From Hydrogenibacillus schlegelii (lineage in GTDB: Bacteria; Bacillota; Bacilli; Thermicanales; DSM-22653), in NCBI RefSeq assembly GCF_001653195.1, contig NZ_JXBB01000023.1, forward strand, positions 124,001-188,000: a stretch of 64,000 nucleotides of DNA, in the 5' to 3' direction. Numbering within the stretch: the stretch's first letter is position 1; each line of letters begins with the position of its first letter. This document shows positions 8,520 through 16,351 of the stretch, piece by piece. The position numbers were made by a program, and so were the translations under genes. A model generated the notes under the pieces. The model did not search any database, was not told the DNA's origin, and saw only the letters and a program-made list of their open reading frames with translations.

Positions 8520-9317
8520 ATGGACGCTGTCGTCGAGAGGCCGGCCGCCGCCGGCTATCCCGTCCGTCCGACGCCGCCGAAGGGCGCCGCCCCTTCCGCT
8601 CGCCCGGCGCCGGCTTCGCCGGGACCGGACGCTCCGGCAAAGCCGGCCGCCGTCGCCGCGAACGTGCGCTACCGCCACCTCGCGGCGCGCTTTCCGGTGG
8701 TCCCGGCGGGCCGGCCGGAGCCGCGGCGTCAGGAGGCGGCGCCGACCTACGGCCCCCCCGTTCACCCGACCGGCGCCCGGCGGCCGGCCGCCGGCATACC
8801 GGCGCCGCCGGGAGACGGGGCGGCGCTTTCGGCCGGGGAGGCGTCCCGGGAAGCGGCGGCCCTTCCGGCGAACGACGCCCCGGCCGTCGCCGGGCCGGTC
8901 CCCTTTCTCTGGCCGGTGGAGGCGCCGCGGGTGACGAGTCCGTTCGGTCCCCGGTGGGGGCGGTTTCACTACGGCGTCGATCTCGTGAGCGCGCGGGGGG
9001 ATCGGATCATCCGGGCCGCCCGGTCCGGCATCGTGCGGCTGAGCGGCCGCCTTGCCGGCGGCTACGGCAACCTCATCATCCTCGCCCACGGCGACGGCCT
9101 GGAGACGACCTATGCCCACCTCGCCCGGCGCTTCGTCCGGGAAGGGGAGTTGGTCCGCGCCGGAGAGCCGATCGGTCTCATGGGCGCCGAGGGGCATGCG
9201 ACCGGCATCCACCTTCATTTCGAAATCCGGCAGAACGACCGTCCCCTCGATCCCCTGCCCCTGCTCCGGTCCGCGGGGTGGGCCGGGACAGGGGCCGCAC
9301 GGCCGTCCGGGGGGTGA
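8520..9317 (+). CDS. M23 (LytM-type) metallopeptidase with Pro/Ala-rich N-terminus
   Basis: Residues 1-125 or so are a low-complexity Pro/Ala/Arg segment. Residues 128-250 are a complete LytM domain with His150 and Asp154 (HYGVD), His200 (YAHL) and His231/His233 (HLHFEI), so zinc-dependent cleavage of peptidoglycan cross-bridges is expected. No signal peptide or membrane segment is visible from any possible start, which is odd for a wall enzyme. The start is uncertain: GAAGGAGG (8489-8496) runs into a GTG at 8496, whereas ATG 8520 is 23 bases from it. In B. subtilis rho occupies this slot between glpX and rpmE. Confidence 0.75.
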   Translation: MDAVVERPAAAGYPVRPTPPKGAAPSARPAPASPGPDAPAKPAAVAANVRYRHLAARFPVVPAGRPEPRRQEAAPTYGPPVHPTGARRPAAGIPAPPGDGAALSAGEASREAAALPANDAPAVAGPVPFLWPVEAPRVTSPFGPRWGRFHYGVDLVSARGDRIIRAARSGIVRLSGRLAGGYGNLIILAHGDGLETTYAHLARRFVREGELVRAGEPIGLMGAEGHATGIHLHFEIRQNDRPLDPLPLLRSAGWAGTGAARPSGG

Positions 9318-9410
9318 CCCCGCCCGGGCCGGGATCGGTCGGCCTCCGGCGAGGCGGACCGGCTCGGGCGACGGAGCCTCGCGAGGGGATCGGGGGCCGG
9401 GACCAGTCCC

Positions 9411-9439
9411 TTGCGGTGCCGTCGGGACCGTGGTATAAT
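9411..9439 (+). promoter_or_regulatory. rpmE promoter
   Basis: TTGCGG (9411-9416), a 17-base spacer and TATAAT (9434-9439) preceded by TGG (extended -10) form a strong sigma-A promoter 73 bases upstream of the L31 start. Confidence 0.8.
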
Positions 9440-9511
9440 GAAGGCCGTTTGCTCGAAGGATCCGCGACGGACGTTCCGGGACCCCGCCTCGGGCGGCGAG
9501 GAGGTGAAGGC

Positions 9512-9715
9512 ATGAAAAAGGACATCCATCCGACCTATCAGAAGGCCGTCGTCATCTGCTCGTGCGGCAACACGTTTGAGACCGGCTCGGTCAAGCCGGT
9601 GCTCCGGGTCGAGATCTGCTCGGCGTGCCACCCCTTTTTCACCGGCAAGCAGAAGTTCGTCGACACCGGCGGCCGGATCGACCGGTTCCGGAAAAAGTAC
9701 AACCTGCCGTCCTGA
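9512..9715 (+). CDS. rpmE: 50S ribosomal protein L31 (zinc-binding type)
   Basis: This 67-residue protein is L31 of the large ribosomal subunit. The family start [10 protein letters not shown] and the zinc-binding cysteines Cys16, Cys18, Cys36 and Cys39 (CSC and CSAC pairs) mark the C+ form rather than the zinc-independent paralogue. GAGGAGGTGAAGG precedes the ATG. It has its own promoter and terminator. Confidence 0.96.
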   Translation: MKKDIHPTYQKAVVICSCGNTFETGSVKPVLRVEICSACHPFFTGKQKFVDTGGRIDRFRKKYNLPS

Positions 9716-9738
9716 CCCGCCGGGAGCGGGCCCGACCG

Positions 9739-9760
9739 GCCGCACCCGGCGGCTTTTTTT
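9739..9760 (+). terminator. rpmE terminator
   Basis: GCCGC (9739-9743) and GCGGC (9749-9753) pair around ACCCG and are followed by seven T. Confidence 0.75.
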
Positions 9761-9872
9761 GCCTGCGGTGCCGTTTGCGCCGGCGCCGGTGCCACGGCGG
9801 CGCTGGAAAGAAGATCGCCTCAACCGCCGCCCGGCGGCGAGCCATGCTAAGGGCGAGGAGGTGGAACAGGCG

Positions 9873-10508
9873 ATGAAAAAGCCGCTCCTTCCCCTGGCCG
9901 CCCTGGGCCTGGCCGCCGCCCTCGCCGCCTGCACGCCTCAGCAGTCGACGACGGGCATGGGCGAGCGGACGCCGACCGACGTGACCTACCGCGGCACGGC
10001 GCCGCAGGCGACGCCGATCGCCCCGGACGGCGCCGCCCGGATGACCCCCGGCACCCCTGCGGCGCCGGAGACGGCCCATCCGCCCGCCCGGACGCCGGGC
10101 ATGCGGCCGACGGCGACCGGCGAGCGCGTTCCGTCGCCCGGACCGTGGGGGACGCCGAATCCGAACGCCCTCCCGGATCTGAACGCGGTGGCGACGCGGA
10201 TGGCCGGCACCGCCGCCTCCGTCCCCGGCGTCAACCGGGCGACGGCGGTCATCGTCGGCAACACGGCGTACGTCGGCCTGGACATCGGCGACGCCGTCCC
10301 GCGGGATCAGGCCCTCCGGATCGAGCGGACGGCCGCCGATCGGGTCGCCCGGGCCTATCCGGAGTACAACATCCGGGTCACCTCGGACAAAGGCCTGATG
10401 CAGCGGATCGGCACCCTCGGCGAACGGCTCCGCGGCACGCCGGACGTGACCCGCTACCGGAGCGACATCGAGGAACTCGACCGTCACCTCGCGCCGGCCG
10501 CCCGGTAA
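9873..10508 (+). CDS. YhcN/YlaJ-family sporulation lipoprotein
   Basis: This 211-residue predicted lipoprotein has a short signal peptide with lipobox LAAC, Cys20 being the lipidated residue. A Pro/Thr/Ala-rich linker (about residues 22-105) is followed by the YhcN/YlaJ domain, with VPGVNRATAVIVGNTAYVGL and later VARAYPEYNIRVTSDKGL. Members of this family are spore membrane or germination-related lipoproteins in Bacillus. The ATG at 9873 follows GAGGAGG with an 11-base spacer; a GTG at 9861 lies in the site itself. It stands where tdk is found in B. subtilis. Confidence 0.85.
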   Translation: MKKPLLPLAALGLAAALAACTPQQSTTGMGERTPTDVTYRGTAPQATPIAPDGAARMTPGTPAAPETAHPPARTPGMRPTATGERVPSPGPWGTPNPNALPDLNAVATRMAGTAASVPGVNRATAVIVGNTAYVGLDIGDAVPRDQALRIERTAADRVARAYPEYNIRVTSDKGLMQRIGTLGERLRGTPDVTRYRSDIEELDRHLAPAAR

Positions 10509-10519
10509 CGGCCGGGGCC

Positions 10520-10549
10520 CGTGCACGACCGCCGAGTCGTGCACGTTTT
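10520..10549 (+). terminator. Terminator of the YhcN/YlaJ lipoprotein gene
   Basis: CGTGCACGAC (10520-10529) and GTCGTGCACG (10536-10545) form a perfect 10-bp stem with loop CGCCGA, followed by TTTT. Confidence 0.85.
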
Positions 10550-10556
10550 ACATAGA

Positions 10557-10585
10557 TTGCCTCCGAAAGGCTTTTTTTATATCAT
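10557..10585 (+). promoter_or_regulatory. prfA promoter
   Basis: TTGCCT (10557-10562) and TATCAT (10580-10585) are spaced by 17 bases. The spacer is T-rich. The site lies between the upstream terminator and prfA and would serve prfA-prmC. Confidence 0.6.
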
Positions 10586-10658
10586 AAAAAAGTTATCGAT
10601 TCGCCCTCGCGCCGCGGCGGCGCGGGGGCCGCCGACGATCGGGAGCGGGGGGAGACCG

Positions 10659-11732
10659 GTGTTCGAACGCTTGGAGGCGATCGTCCGGCGCTACGAAGCG
10701 CTTGAAGCGGAGCTCGCCGACCCGTCGGTCCTCGCCGATCCGGCCCGCTATCAAAAGCTCGCCAAAGAGGCGGCGGAGCTCGAACCGACCGTCGCCGCTT
10801 ACCGGGCGTACCGCGATCTCGTCGCCCGGCGGGAGGAGACCCGGACCCTCCTCGAGGCGGCGGACGACGACGCCTGGCGGGAACTCGTCAAGGAGGAGCT
10901 TTCGGCGATCGAAGATGCCCTCGGGCGGGCGGAAGCGGAGCTCCGGACCCTCCTCGTGCCGAAGGACCCGAATGACGACAAAAACGTCATCCTCGAGATC
11001 CGAGGCGCCGCCGGCGGGGAAGAGGCGGCGCTGTTTGCCGCCGACCTGTTTCGCATGTACAGCCGTTACGCCGAGACCAAAGGCTGGAAGGTCGACGTGC
11101 TCGACGCCCATTACACCGACCTCGGCGGCATCAAGGAAATCGTCTGCCTGATTCAGGGCCGCGGGGCGTACAGCCGGCTCAAATTCGAATCGGGGGCGCA
11201 CCGGGTGCAGCGGGTCCCGGTCACCGAATCCGGCGGCCGCATCCACACGTCGACGGCGACGGTGGCGGTGCTGCCGGAAGTCGAGGACGTCGACGTCGAA
11301 ATCCACGAAAAAGACCTCCGGATCGATACGTTCGCCTCGAGCGGCCCCGGCGGCCAGTCGGTGAACACGACGATGTCCGCCGTCCGCATCACCCACCTGC
11401 CGACCGGCATCGTCGTGAGCGTCCAGGACGAGCGCTCCCAGCACCGAAACAAGGACAAGGCGATGAAGATCCTCCGGGCGCGGCTTTATGAACGGATGCG
11501 GGCAAAGCAGGAAGCCGAGCTCGCCCAGACCCGAAAGGCCGCCGTCGGCACCGGGGAGCGAAGCGAGCGGATCCGGACGTATAACTTTCCGCAGAACCGC
11601 GTCACCGACCACCGGATCGGGCTTACGCTCCACCGGCTGGACGCCGTCCTCGAAGGGGAGCTCGACCTCATCATCGAACCGCTCCTCCTTCACGAGCGGG
11701 CGGCGAAACTTTCGGCGATGGAAGGCGCCTGA
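10659..11732 (+). CDS. prfA: Peptide chain release factor 1
   Basis: This 357-residue factor recognises UAA and UAG and releases the nascent chain. The catalytic GGQ is residues 231-233 in [12 protein letters not shown], and the RF1 codon-recognition region lies upstream. The GTG at 10659 follows GCGGGGGGAG and gives [13 protein letters not shown], the family N-terminus. prmC, encoding the methylase of that GGQ glutamine, follows after 14 bases. Confidence 0.96.
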   Translation: MFERLEAIVRRYEALEAELADPSVLADPARYQKLAKEAAELEPTVAAYRAYRDLVARREETRTLLEAADDDAWRELVKEELSAIEDALGRAEAELRTLLVPKDPNDDKNVILEIRGAAGGEEAALFAADLFRMYSRYAETKGWKVDVLDAHYTDLGGIKEIVCLIQGRGAYSRLKFESGAHRVQRVPVTESGGRIHTSTATVAVLPEVEDVDVEIHEKDLRIDTFASSGPGGQSVNTTMSAVRITHLPTGIVVSVQDERSQHRNKDKAMKILRARLYERMRAKQEAELAQTRKAAVGTGERSERIRTYNFPQNRVTDHRIGLTLHRLDAVLEGELDLIIEPLLLHERAAKLSAMEGA

Positions 11733-11746
11733 AGGGCGGTGCGGCG

Positions 11747-12595
11747 GTGCGCGATCAGCTTTCGGTTGCCGAAGCGTATCGCGTCGCCCGGGCGCGCCTC
11801 GCCGGCCGGCCTGACCTCGACGCGGATCAGGTCGCCGCGTGGCTTCTCCGGCATCTCCTCGGCCTCGATGGGACGGCCTTCGCCCGGCGGTTCGTCGATC
11901 CGGCGCCGACGGTCCCCCGGGCGGCGTTTTTTCGCCTGCTCAGGCGGCTCGCCCGGGGCGAGCCGTTTGCCTACGTCGTCGGGACGGCGCCGTTTGCCGG
12001 GGAAGAGCTTGCCGTCGGGCCGGGGGTGCTCGTCCCGCGGCCGGAGACGGAAGGGCTCGTCGAGCTCGTCGCGGCGGAGCCGGCGTGCGCCGAACCCCGG
12101 ACGGCCCTCGACCTCGGCACCGGAAGCGGCGCGATCGCCGTCCTCCTCGCCCGGCGCTGCCCGACCTGGACCGTGACCGGCATCGACCAAAGCCCCGTCG
12201 CCGTCCTCTACGCCCGGGAAAATGCCCGCCGCCTCGGCGTACGGCGGCGGGTCCGCATCGCCCTGGCGTCGATCGAGGCGTACGTCCCGCCGGCGCCGGC
12301 CGACGTCCTCGTCGCCAACCCGCCGTACGTGCCGGAAGGGGCGGCCGTCTCTCCGGCCGCCCGCTTCGAGCCGCCGGCCGCCCTCTTTGCCGGCCCCGAC
12401 GGCCTCGCCTTCTACCGCCTCATCGCCGCCCGCCTCGCCGCCTTCGTCCGCCCCGGCGGCCTCGTCGCCCTGGAGATCGGCGCCGGACAGGCGGCGGCCG
12501 CCCTCGCCCTCCTTCGGGCCGCCGGCGTCCGGGAGCTCAGCGTCCGGCCGGATTTTCGCGGCCTCGACCGGTACGTCTTGGGACGGGCGCCGTGA
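11747..12595 (+). CDS. prmC: Release factor glutamine N5-methyltransferase
   Basis: This 282-residue SAM-dependent enzyme methylates the GGQ glutamine of PrfA and PrfB. It has the small helical N-terminal domain with GEPFAYVVGTAPFAG and the LVPRPETEGLV motif, the SAM-binding ALDLGTGSGAIAVLLA, and the catalytic NPPYVP motif. The GTG start follows GAAGGG. Its placement directly after prfA is the standard arrangement. Confidence 0.94.
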   Translation: MRDQLSVAEAYRVARARLAGRPDLDADQVAAWLLRHLLGLDGTAFARRFVDPAPTVPRAAFFRLLRRLARGEPFAYVVGTAPFAGEELAVGPGVLVPRPETEGLVELVAAEPACAEPRTALDLGTGSGAIAVLLARRCPTWTVTGIDQSPVAVLYARENARRLGVRRRVRIALASIEAYVPPAPADVLVANPPYVPEGAAVSPAARFEPPAALFAGPDGLAFYRLIAARLAAFVRPGGLVALEIGAGQAAAALALLRAAGVRELSVRPDFRGLDRYVLGRAP

Positions 12596-12672
12596 CGGCG
12601 CCGCCCGGGACGCGGCCTGGCCCCGCCTCGTCGCCTTCGTCCGCCCCGGCGGGGCGCCGTTTTGGCGTCGGC

Positions 12673-12702
12673 GTATAATGCCCTCCCGCCGCTGGCGAGA
12701 CT
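12673..12702 (+). promoter_or_regulatory. Probable sigma-F promoter of spoIIR
   Basis: GTATA (12673-12677), 16 bases, then GGCGAGACT (12694-12702) match the sigma-F/sigma-G consensus (GYATA and GGNRANANT) at all fixed positions. B. subtilis spoIIR is under sigma-F. Transcription would begin a few bases before the GGGAGGGAG ribosome site. A TATAAT string (12674-12679) overlaps the -35 and could instead be a sigma-A -10, but it lacks a -35 of its own. Confidence 0.6.
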
Positions 12703-12722
12703 GGAGGCGGGAGGGAGAACGG

Positions 12723-13523
12723 ATGGAGCGTCCCAAGCTCGATGTCGTCTGGCTTCATCGATCCCGCCGGCAGGCGCTCGGGCCCGCCGGTTGGGCCTTA
12801 TGGCTTTTTTTCGCCGCCTTCCTCGCCGCTTTCCACCCGGCGCTTCCGCCGGAGGCGATCCGGCTTCGCGTCGTCGCCCACAGCGATCACCCGCGCGATC
12901 AGGCGATCAAAGCCGCCGCCGCCGACGCCGTCCTTGCCGTCCTCGCGCCGACCGTCTCTGAAGCGGAAGCGGAGGGGCCCGCCGCCGTCCGCCGGGCCGT
13001 CCTCCGGTCGCTCCCGGCCGTCGCCGCGGCCGTCGAGGGGGTCCTTCGGGAAAACGGAGCCCCGTACGGCGCCCGGATCGCCTTCGGCCGCCAGCCGTTT
13101 CCGGCCAAGCCGTTCGGCGACCGGTGGCTTCCGGCCGGCGACACCGAGGCCCTCGTCGTCACCCTCGGCGCCGGCCGAGGCCACAACCTCTGGTGTGTCT
13201 TTTTCCCGTCCCTCTGCCTCACCCGGGAAGCGGTGCGGCCCAAGGCCCGCGCCGCCCCCCCGACCGAAGGCCCCGGAAAGGCCGGGGCGAAAGACGGCAC
13301 GGCCGCTCCGACGGCGCCGGCGGGCGGTGCGGAGGCGGTCGGCGGGACCCCGCCGGCGGCGGACGGCGCGCATGACGCCCCGGCCGGCGCTTTCGCCGGC
13401 TCTCCGCCGGGCCCCTCGGACGCCGCCTGCGGGGAAGCCGGCGAAAGCGGCGGTACGGGCTTGGAGGTCCGCTTCTTTTTCCTCGAACGGCTCATGGCCT
13501 GGTGGGCGCGGTTCCGGTCGTGA
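12723..13523 (+). CDS. spoIIR: Stage II sporulation protein R
   Basis: This 266-residue forespore signal protein is secreted into the intermembrane space to trigger SpoIIGA processing of pro-sigma-E. An N-terminal hydrophobic segment (residues 21-38) precedes the conserved IRLRVVAHSDHPRDQ, and GHNLWCVFFPSLCL and the C-terminal EVRFFFLERL are family signatures. Between the last two lies a segment of about 75 residues (172-247) rich in Ala, Gly and Pro that is not typical of B. subtilis SpoIIR. The ATG follows GGGAGGGAG. Confidence 0.92.
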   Translation: MERPKLDVVWLHRSRRQALGPAGWALWLFFAAFLAAFHPALPPEAIRLRVVAHSDHPRDQAIKAAAADAVLAVLAPTVSEAEAEGPAAVRRAVLRSLPAVAAAVEGVLRENGAPYGARIAFGRQPFPAKPFGDRWLPAGDTEALVVTLGAGRGHNLWCVFFPSLCLTREAVRPKARAAPPTEGPGKAGAKDGTAAPTAPAGGAEAVGGTPPAADGAHDAPAGAFAGSPPGPSDAACGEAGESGGTGLEVRFFFLERLMAWWARFRS

Positions 13524-13615
13524 TGGACGTCCCGGGGGCCGGCCGCCGGGGCGCCCGGAGGGGAAGGTTGGCGTCGTGGCGGCCGCCCAGGGTCCAAACA
13601 AAAGGAGCGTCCGCG

Positions 13616-13654
13616 CCGGTCCGGCTTGCGCCGGGCCGGTTTTTCGGCTATAAT
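13616..13654 (+). promoter_or_regulatory. spoIIR terminator fused to the hom promoter
   Basis: CCGGTCCGGC (13616-13625) and GCCGGGCCGG (13630-13639) form a 10-bp stem (one wobble) followed by five T. The hom -35 box TTGCGC (13626-13631) begins in the TTGC loop, and TATAAT (13649-13654) follows at 17 bases. The terminator and promoter therefore share bases. Downstream, AGTGTACACT (13673-13682) is a 10-base palindrome near the expected start; a role as operator is only a possibility. Confidence 0.8.
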
Positions 13655-13696
13655 GTCCACAAAATATAAACAAGTGTACACTGAGGAGGTACGGCA

Positions 13697-14992
13697 GTGG
13701 GAGGGAAACCGGCCCCGGTTGCCGTCGGCCTGCTGGGATTCGGCACCGTCGGATCCGGCGTCGTCCGGCTGATCGCCGAACACGCCGAAGAGCTGGAAGC
13801 GGAACTCGGTCAGCGGCTGGTCGTCAAGCGCATCCTCGTCCGGGATCCGGCGAAGGAACGCCCGGTGAAGGTGCCGCCGGAGGTGCTCACGACCGAGCCG
13901 GGGGTCATCCTGGACGATCCGGAGATCCGGATCGTCGTCGAAGTGATCGGCGGCCTCGAACCGGCCCGGACGCTCGTCCTCGAGGCGCTCCGGCGGGGCA
14001 AGCACGTCGTGACCGCCAACAAAGACCTCATGGCGCTCTACGGCGCCGATCTTCTCGCTGTCGCCCGAGAGCACGGGGCGGACCTGTACTTTGAGGCGAG
14101 CGTCGGCGGCGGCATTCCGATCATCCGCACCCTGATGGACGGGTTTGCGTCCGACCGCATCACCCGCATCTACGGCATCATCAACGGCACGACGAACTAC
14201 ATCCTCACCCAGATGAGTCGGCAGGGCCGCTCGTTCGACGAGGCGCTCCGGGAAGCGCAGGCCCTGGGCTACGCCGAAGCCGACCCGTCGAGCGACGTCG
14301 ACGGCCTCGACGCCGCCCGGAAGATGGTCATCCTGGCGACCCTCGGCTTTCACATGCCGATTGCCCTCGACGACGTCGCCGTCCAGGGCATCCGGGGGCT
14401 CGACCGGAAGGATATCGCCTATGCCGACGAGTTCGGTTACACCGTCAAGCTTCTCGGGACGGCGATCCGGGACGACGGCTCCGTCGAGATCGCCGTGCAG
14501 CCGACCCTCGTGCCGAAGGATCATCCGCTGGCCAACGTGAGCGACGCCTTCAACGCCGTCTTCGTCCACGGGGAGGCGGTCGGCGAGACGATGTTTTACG
14601 GCCAGGGGGCCGGTTCCCTCCCGACGGCCACCGCCGTCATGAGCGACGTCGTCGCGGTGATCAAAAACATGCTGCTCGGCGTCTCGGGCAAGCGCCTCGG
14701 CCGACCGCTTCGGCCGAAGCGTCTGAAGACGCCGGCGGAGATCGTCGGCCGCTACTTCTTCCGCCTGACGGTCGACGACGCGCCCGGCGTGCTCGCCCAC
14801 ATCGCCCGAACGCTTTCGGAAAGCGAGGTGAGCATCGAGCGGATCGTCCAGGTGCCCGACCCGGCGGCCCGCACGGCGGACATCCTCATCATCACCCACG
14901 CCGCGACGCAGGCCGCCCTGGACGCCGCCCTCACGCGCCTGAGAGACCTTTCGGCCCTCCGGGCGATCCACGCCGTCTTCCGGGTGCTCTGA
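13697..14992 (+). CDS. hom: Homoserine dehydrogenase
   Basis: This 431-residue enzyme reduces aspartate semialdehyde to homoserine for threonine and methionine synthesis. The N-terminal Rossmann fold shows LLGFGTVGSGVVRLI, and the catalytic domain carries GGGIPIIRTL and GIINGTTNYILTQM. A C-terminal ACT domain from about residue 352 (RYFFRLTVDDAPGVLAHIA) suggests threonine feedback. The GTG follows GAGGAGGT with a short spacer. Neither thrB nor thrC is adjacent; the gene stands as a single unit with its own promoter. Confidence 0.95.
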   Translation: MGGKPAPVAVGLLGFGTVGSGVVRLIAEHAEELEAELGQRLVVKRILVRDPAKERPVKVPPEVLTTEPGVILDDPEIRIVVEVIGGLEPARTLVLEALRRGKHVVTANKDLMALYGADLLAVAREHGADLYFEASVGGGIPIIRTLMDGFASDRITRIYGIINGTTNYILTQMSRQGRSFDEALREAQALGYAEADPSSDVDGLDAARKMVILATLGFHMPIALDDVAVQGIRGLDRKDIAYADEFGYTVKLLGTAIRDDGSVEIAVQPTLVPKDHPLANVSDAFNAVFVHGEAVGETMFYGQGAGSLPTATAVMSDVVAVIKNMLLGVSGKRLGRPLRPKRLKTPAEIVGRYFFRLTVDDAPGVLAHIARTLSESEVSIERIVQVPDPAARTADILIITHAATQAALDAALTRLRDLSALRAIHAVFRVL

Positions 14993-15019
14993 CGCCCGGC
15001 GCCGGATGCTCGGCTCTGA

Positions 15020-15060
15020 AAGGAGGAGACGGGACGGCCGGGGTTCCCGGCCGCCGGATG
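15020..15060 (+). promoter_or_regulatory. Hairpin between the Shine-Dalgarno sequence and ATG of tsaC
   Basis: AAGGAGG (15020-15026) is the only strong site before ATG 15058, 31 bases away. GGCCGGG (15036-15042) and CCCGGCC (15046-15052) form a perfect 7-bp stem with a GTT loop, extendable by the flanking C-G pair. Folded, it leaves about 12-14 bases between site and start. There is no ATG, GTG or TTG in frame in the interval. Confidence 0.65.
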
Positions 15061-16188
15061 ACCGTGACCCGCGTCCTCGTCGTCGAACCGCACGCCCCGG
15101 AAACCGAACTCCTCACGGCGCCGGCGATCCGGGAGGCGGCCGCGATCCTCCGGCGGGGCGGCCTCGTCGCCTTTCCGACGGAGACCGTCTACGGCCTCGG
15201 CGCCGTCGCCACCGACGCCCGGGCGGTGGCGCGTCTGTTTGCCGCCAAAGGCCGGCCGGCGGACAACCCGCTCATCGTCCACCTCGCCGCCGCCGAAGAC
15301 GCCGTCCGCGTCGCCCGGGACATCCCGCCGGAGGCCTGGCGGCTGTGGGTCCGCTATGCCCCGGGCCCGCTCACCCTCGTCCTCCCGTCCCGGGGGACCG
15401 TCGCTCCGGCGGCCCTCGCCGGCCTGCCGACCGTCGCCGTCCGCATCCCGGCCCATCCGGTCGCCCGCGCGCTCATCCGGGCTGCGGGCGCCCCGATCGT
15501 GGCGCCGAGCGCCAACCGCTCCGGACGGCCCAGCCCGACGACGGCGGCCCACGTCCTCGAAGACCTCGCCGGCCGCATCGACGCCGTCGTCGACGGCGGC
15601 CCGGCCGGCATCGGGCTCGAGTCGACGGTCCTCGACGTCACCCGCCGCCCGGCGATCGTCCTTCGCCCCGGCGCCGTGACCGTCGAGATGCTTGAGGCCG
15701 TCCTCGGCGACGGCGCCGTCGTCGATCCCGCCGCCCCGCTCCGGGAGGGAGAGGCTCCCCGGTCGCCGGGGATGAAGTACCGGCACTATGCGCCGGACGT
15801 CCCCCTCGCCCTCCTCGACCTCGAGGACGGGGCGGGGGCGGCCGTCGAGGCCCTGCGGGCGCTCCTCGCCGGCTCCGGACCGCCGCCGGCGGTCCTCGCG
15901 ACGGAGGAGGACGCCGCCCGCCTGCGGGCGCTCCTCGCCGCGGCCGGCGTCCCTTCCGACCGGCTCCGCTGGGTGATCGTCGGACGCCGGTCCGAACCGC
16001 AGACGGTGGCGGCGGCCCTTTACGGCGCCTTTCGTTCGCTCCGGCCGGAGGCGGTCTCCCGGGCATTTTTCGTCCGCCTGCCGGAGACCGGCCTCTTCCG
16101 GGCGGTGATGAACCGCGTGCGGAAAGCCGCCGGCGACCCCCCTTTTCCAGGACAAGACGCGGCGCCCGCCGCGCCGGCGCCGGAATGA
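15058..16188 (+). CDS. tsaC: Threonylcarbamoyl-AMP synthase (YrdC/Sua5 type)
   Basis: This 376-residue enzyme makes threonylcarbamoyl-AMP from threonine, bicarbonate and ATP for the t6A37 modification of tRNA. The YrdC domain shows [31 protein letters not shown] and [14 protein letters not shown]. After [17 protein letters not shown] comes the C-terminal Sua5 domain, so this is the long form as in B. subtilis YwlC. The start is ATG 15058, because no earlier in-frame start follows the ribosome site. Confidence 0.94.
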   Translation: MTVTRVLVVEPHAPETELLTAPAIREAAAILRRGGLVAFPTETVYGLGAVATDARAVARLFAAKGRPADNPLIVHLAAAEDAVRVARDIPPEAWRLWVRYAPGPLTLVLPSRGTVAPAALAGLPTVAVRIPAHPVARALIRAAGAPIVAPSANRSGRPSPTTAAHVLEDLAGRIDAVVDGGPAGIGLESTVLDVTRRPAIVLRPGAVTVEMLEAVLGDGAVVDPAAPLREGEAPRSPGMKYRHYAPDVPLALLDLEDGAGAAVEALRALLAGSGPPPAVLATEEDAARLRALLAAAGVPSDRLRWVIVGRRSEPQTVAAALYGAFRSLRPEAVSRAFFVRLPETGLFRAVMNRVRKAAGDPPFPGQDAAPAAPAPE

Positions 16189-16351
16189 GGCGCCGGCTCC
16201 GGCCTCGATCCCGGGGGCGGCCGGGTGCGGTGCCCCCGCGATGCTTCCGGTTCACCCCGCCGACGGCCGGAATGGAGCTCGGCTCCGTCGCCGGCGGTTC
16301 GTGCCATGGATTTCATCTTCCCGGCGTTCGCGCCATGAAGGAGGGGGGACG

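Noticed and set aside
12899-14971. A 690-codon minus-strand frame across spoIIR and hom
   Set aside because: It covers the complement of two recognised genes and their regulatory region; the translation is charged low-complexity with no domain.
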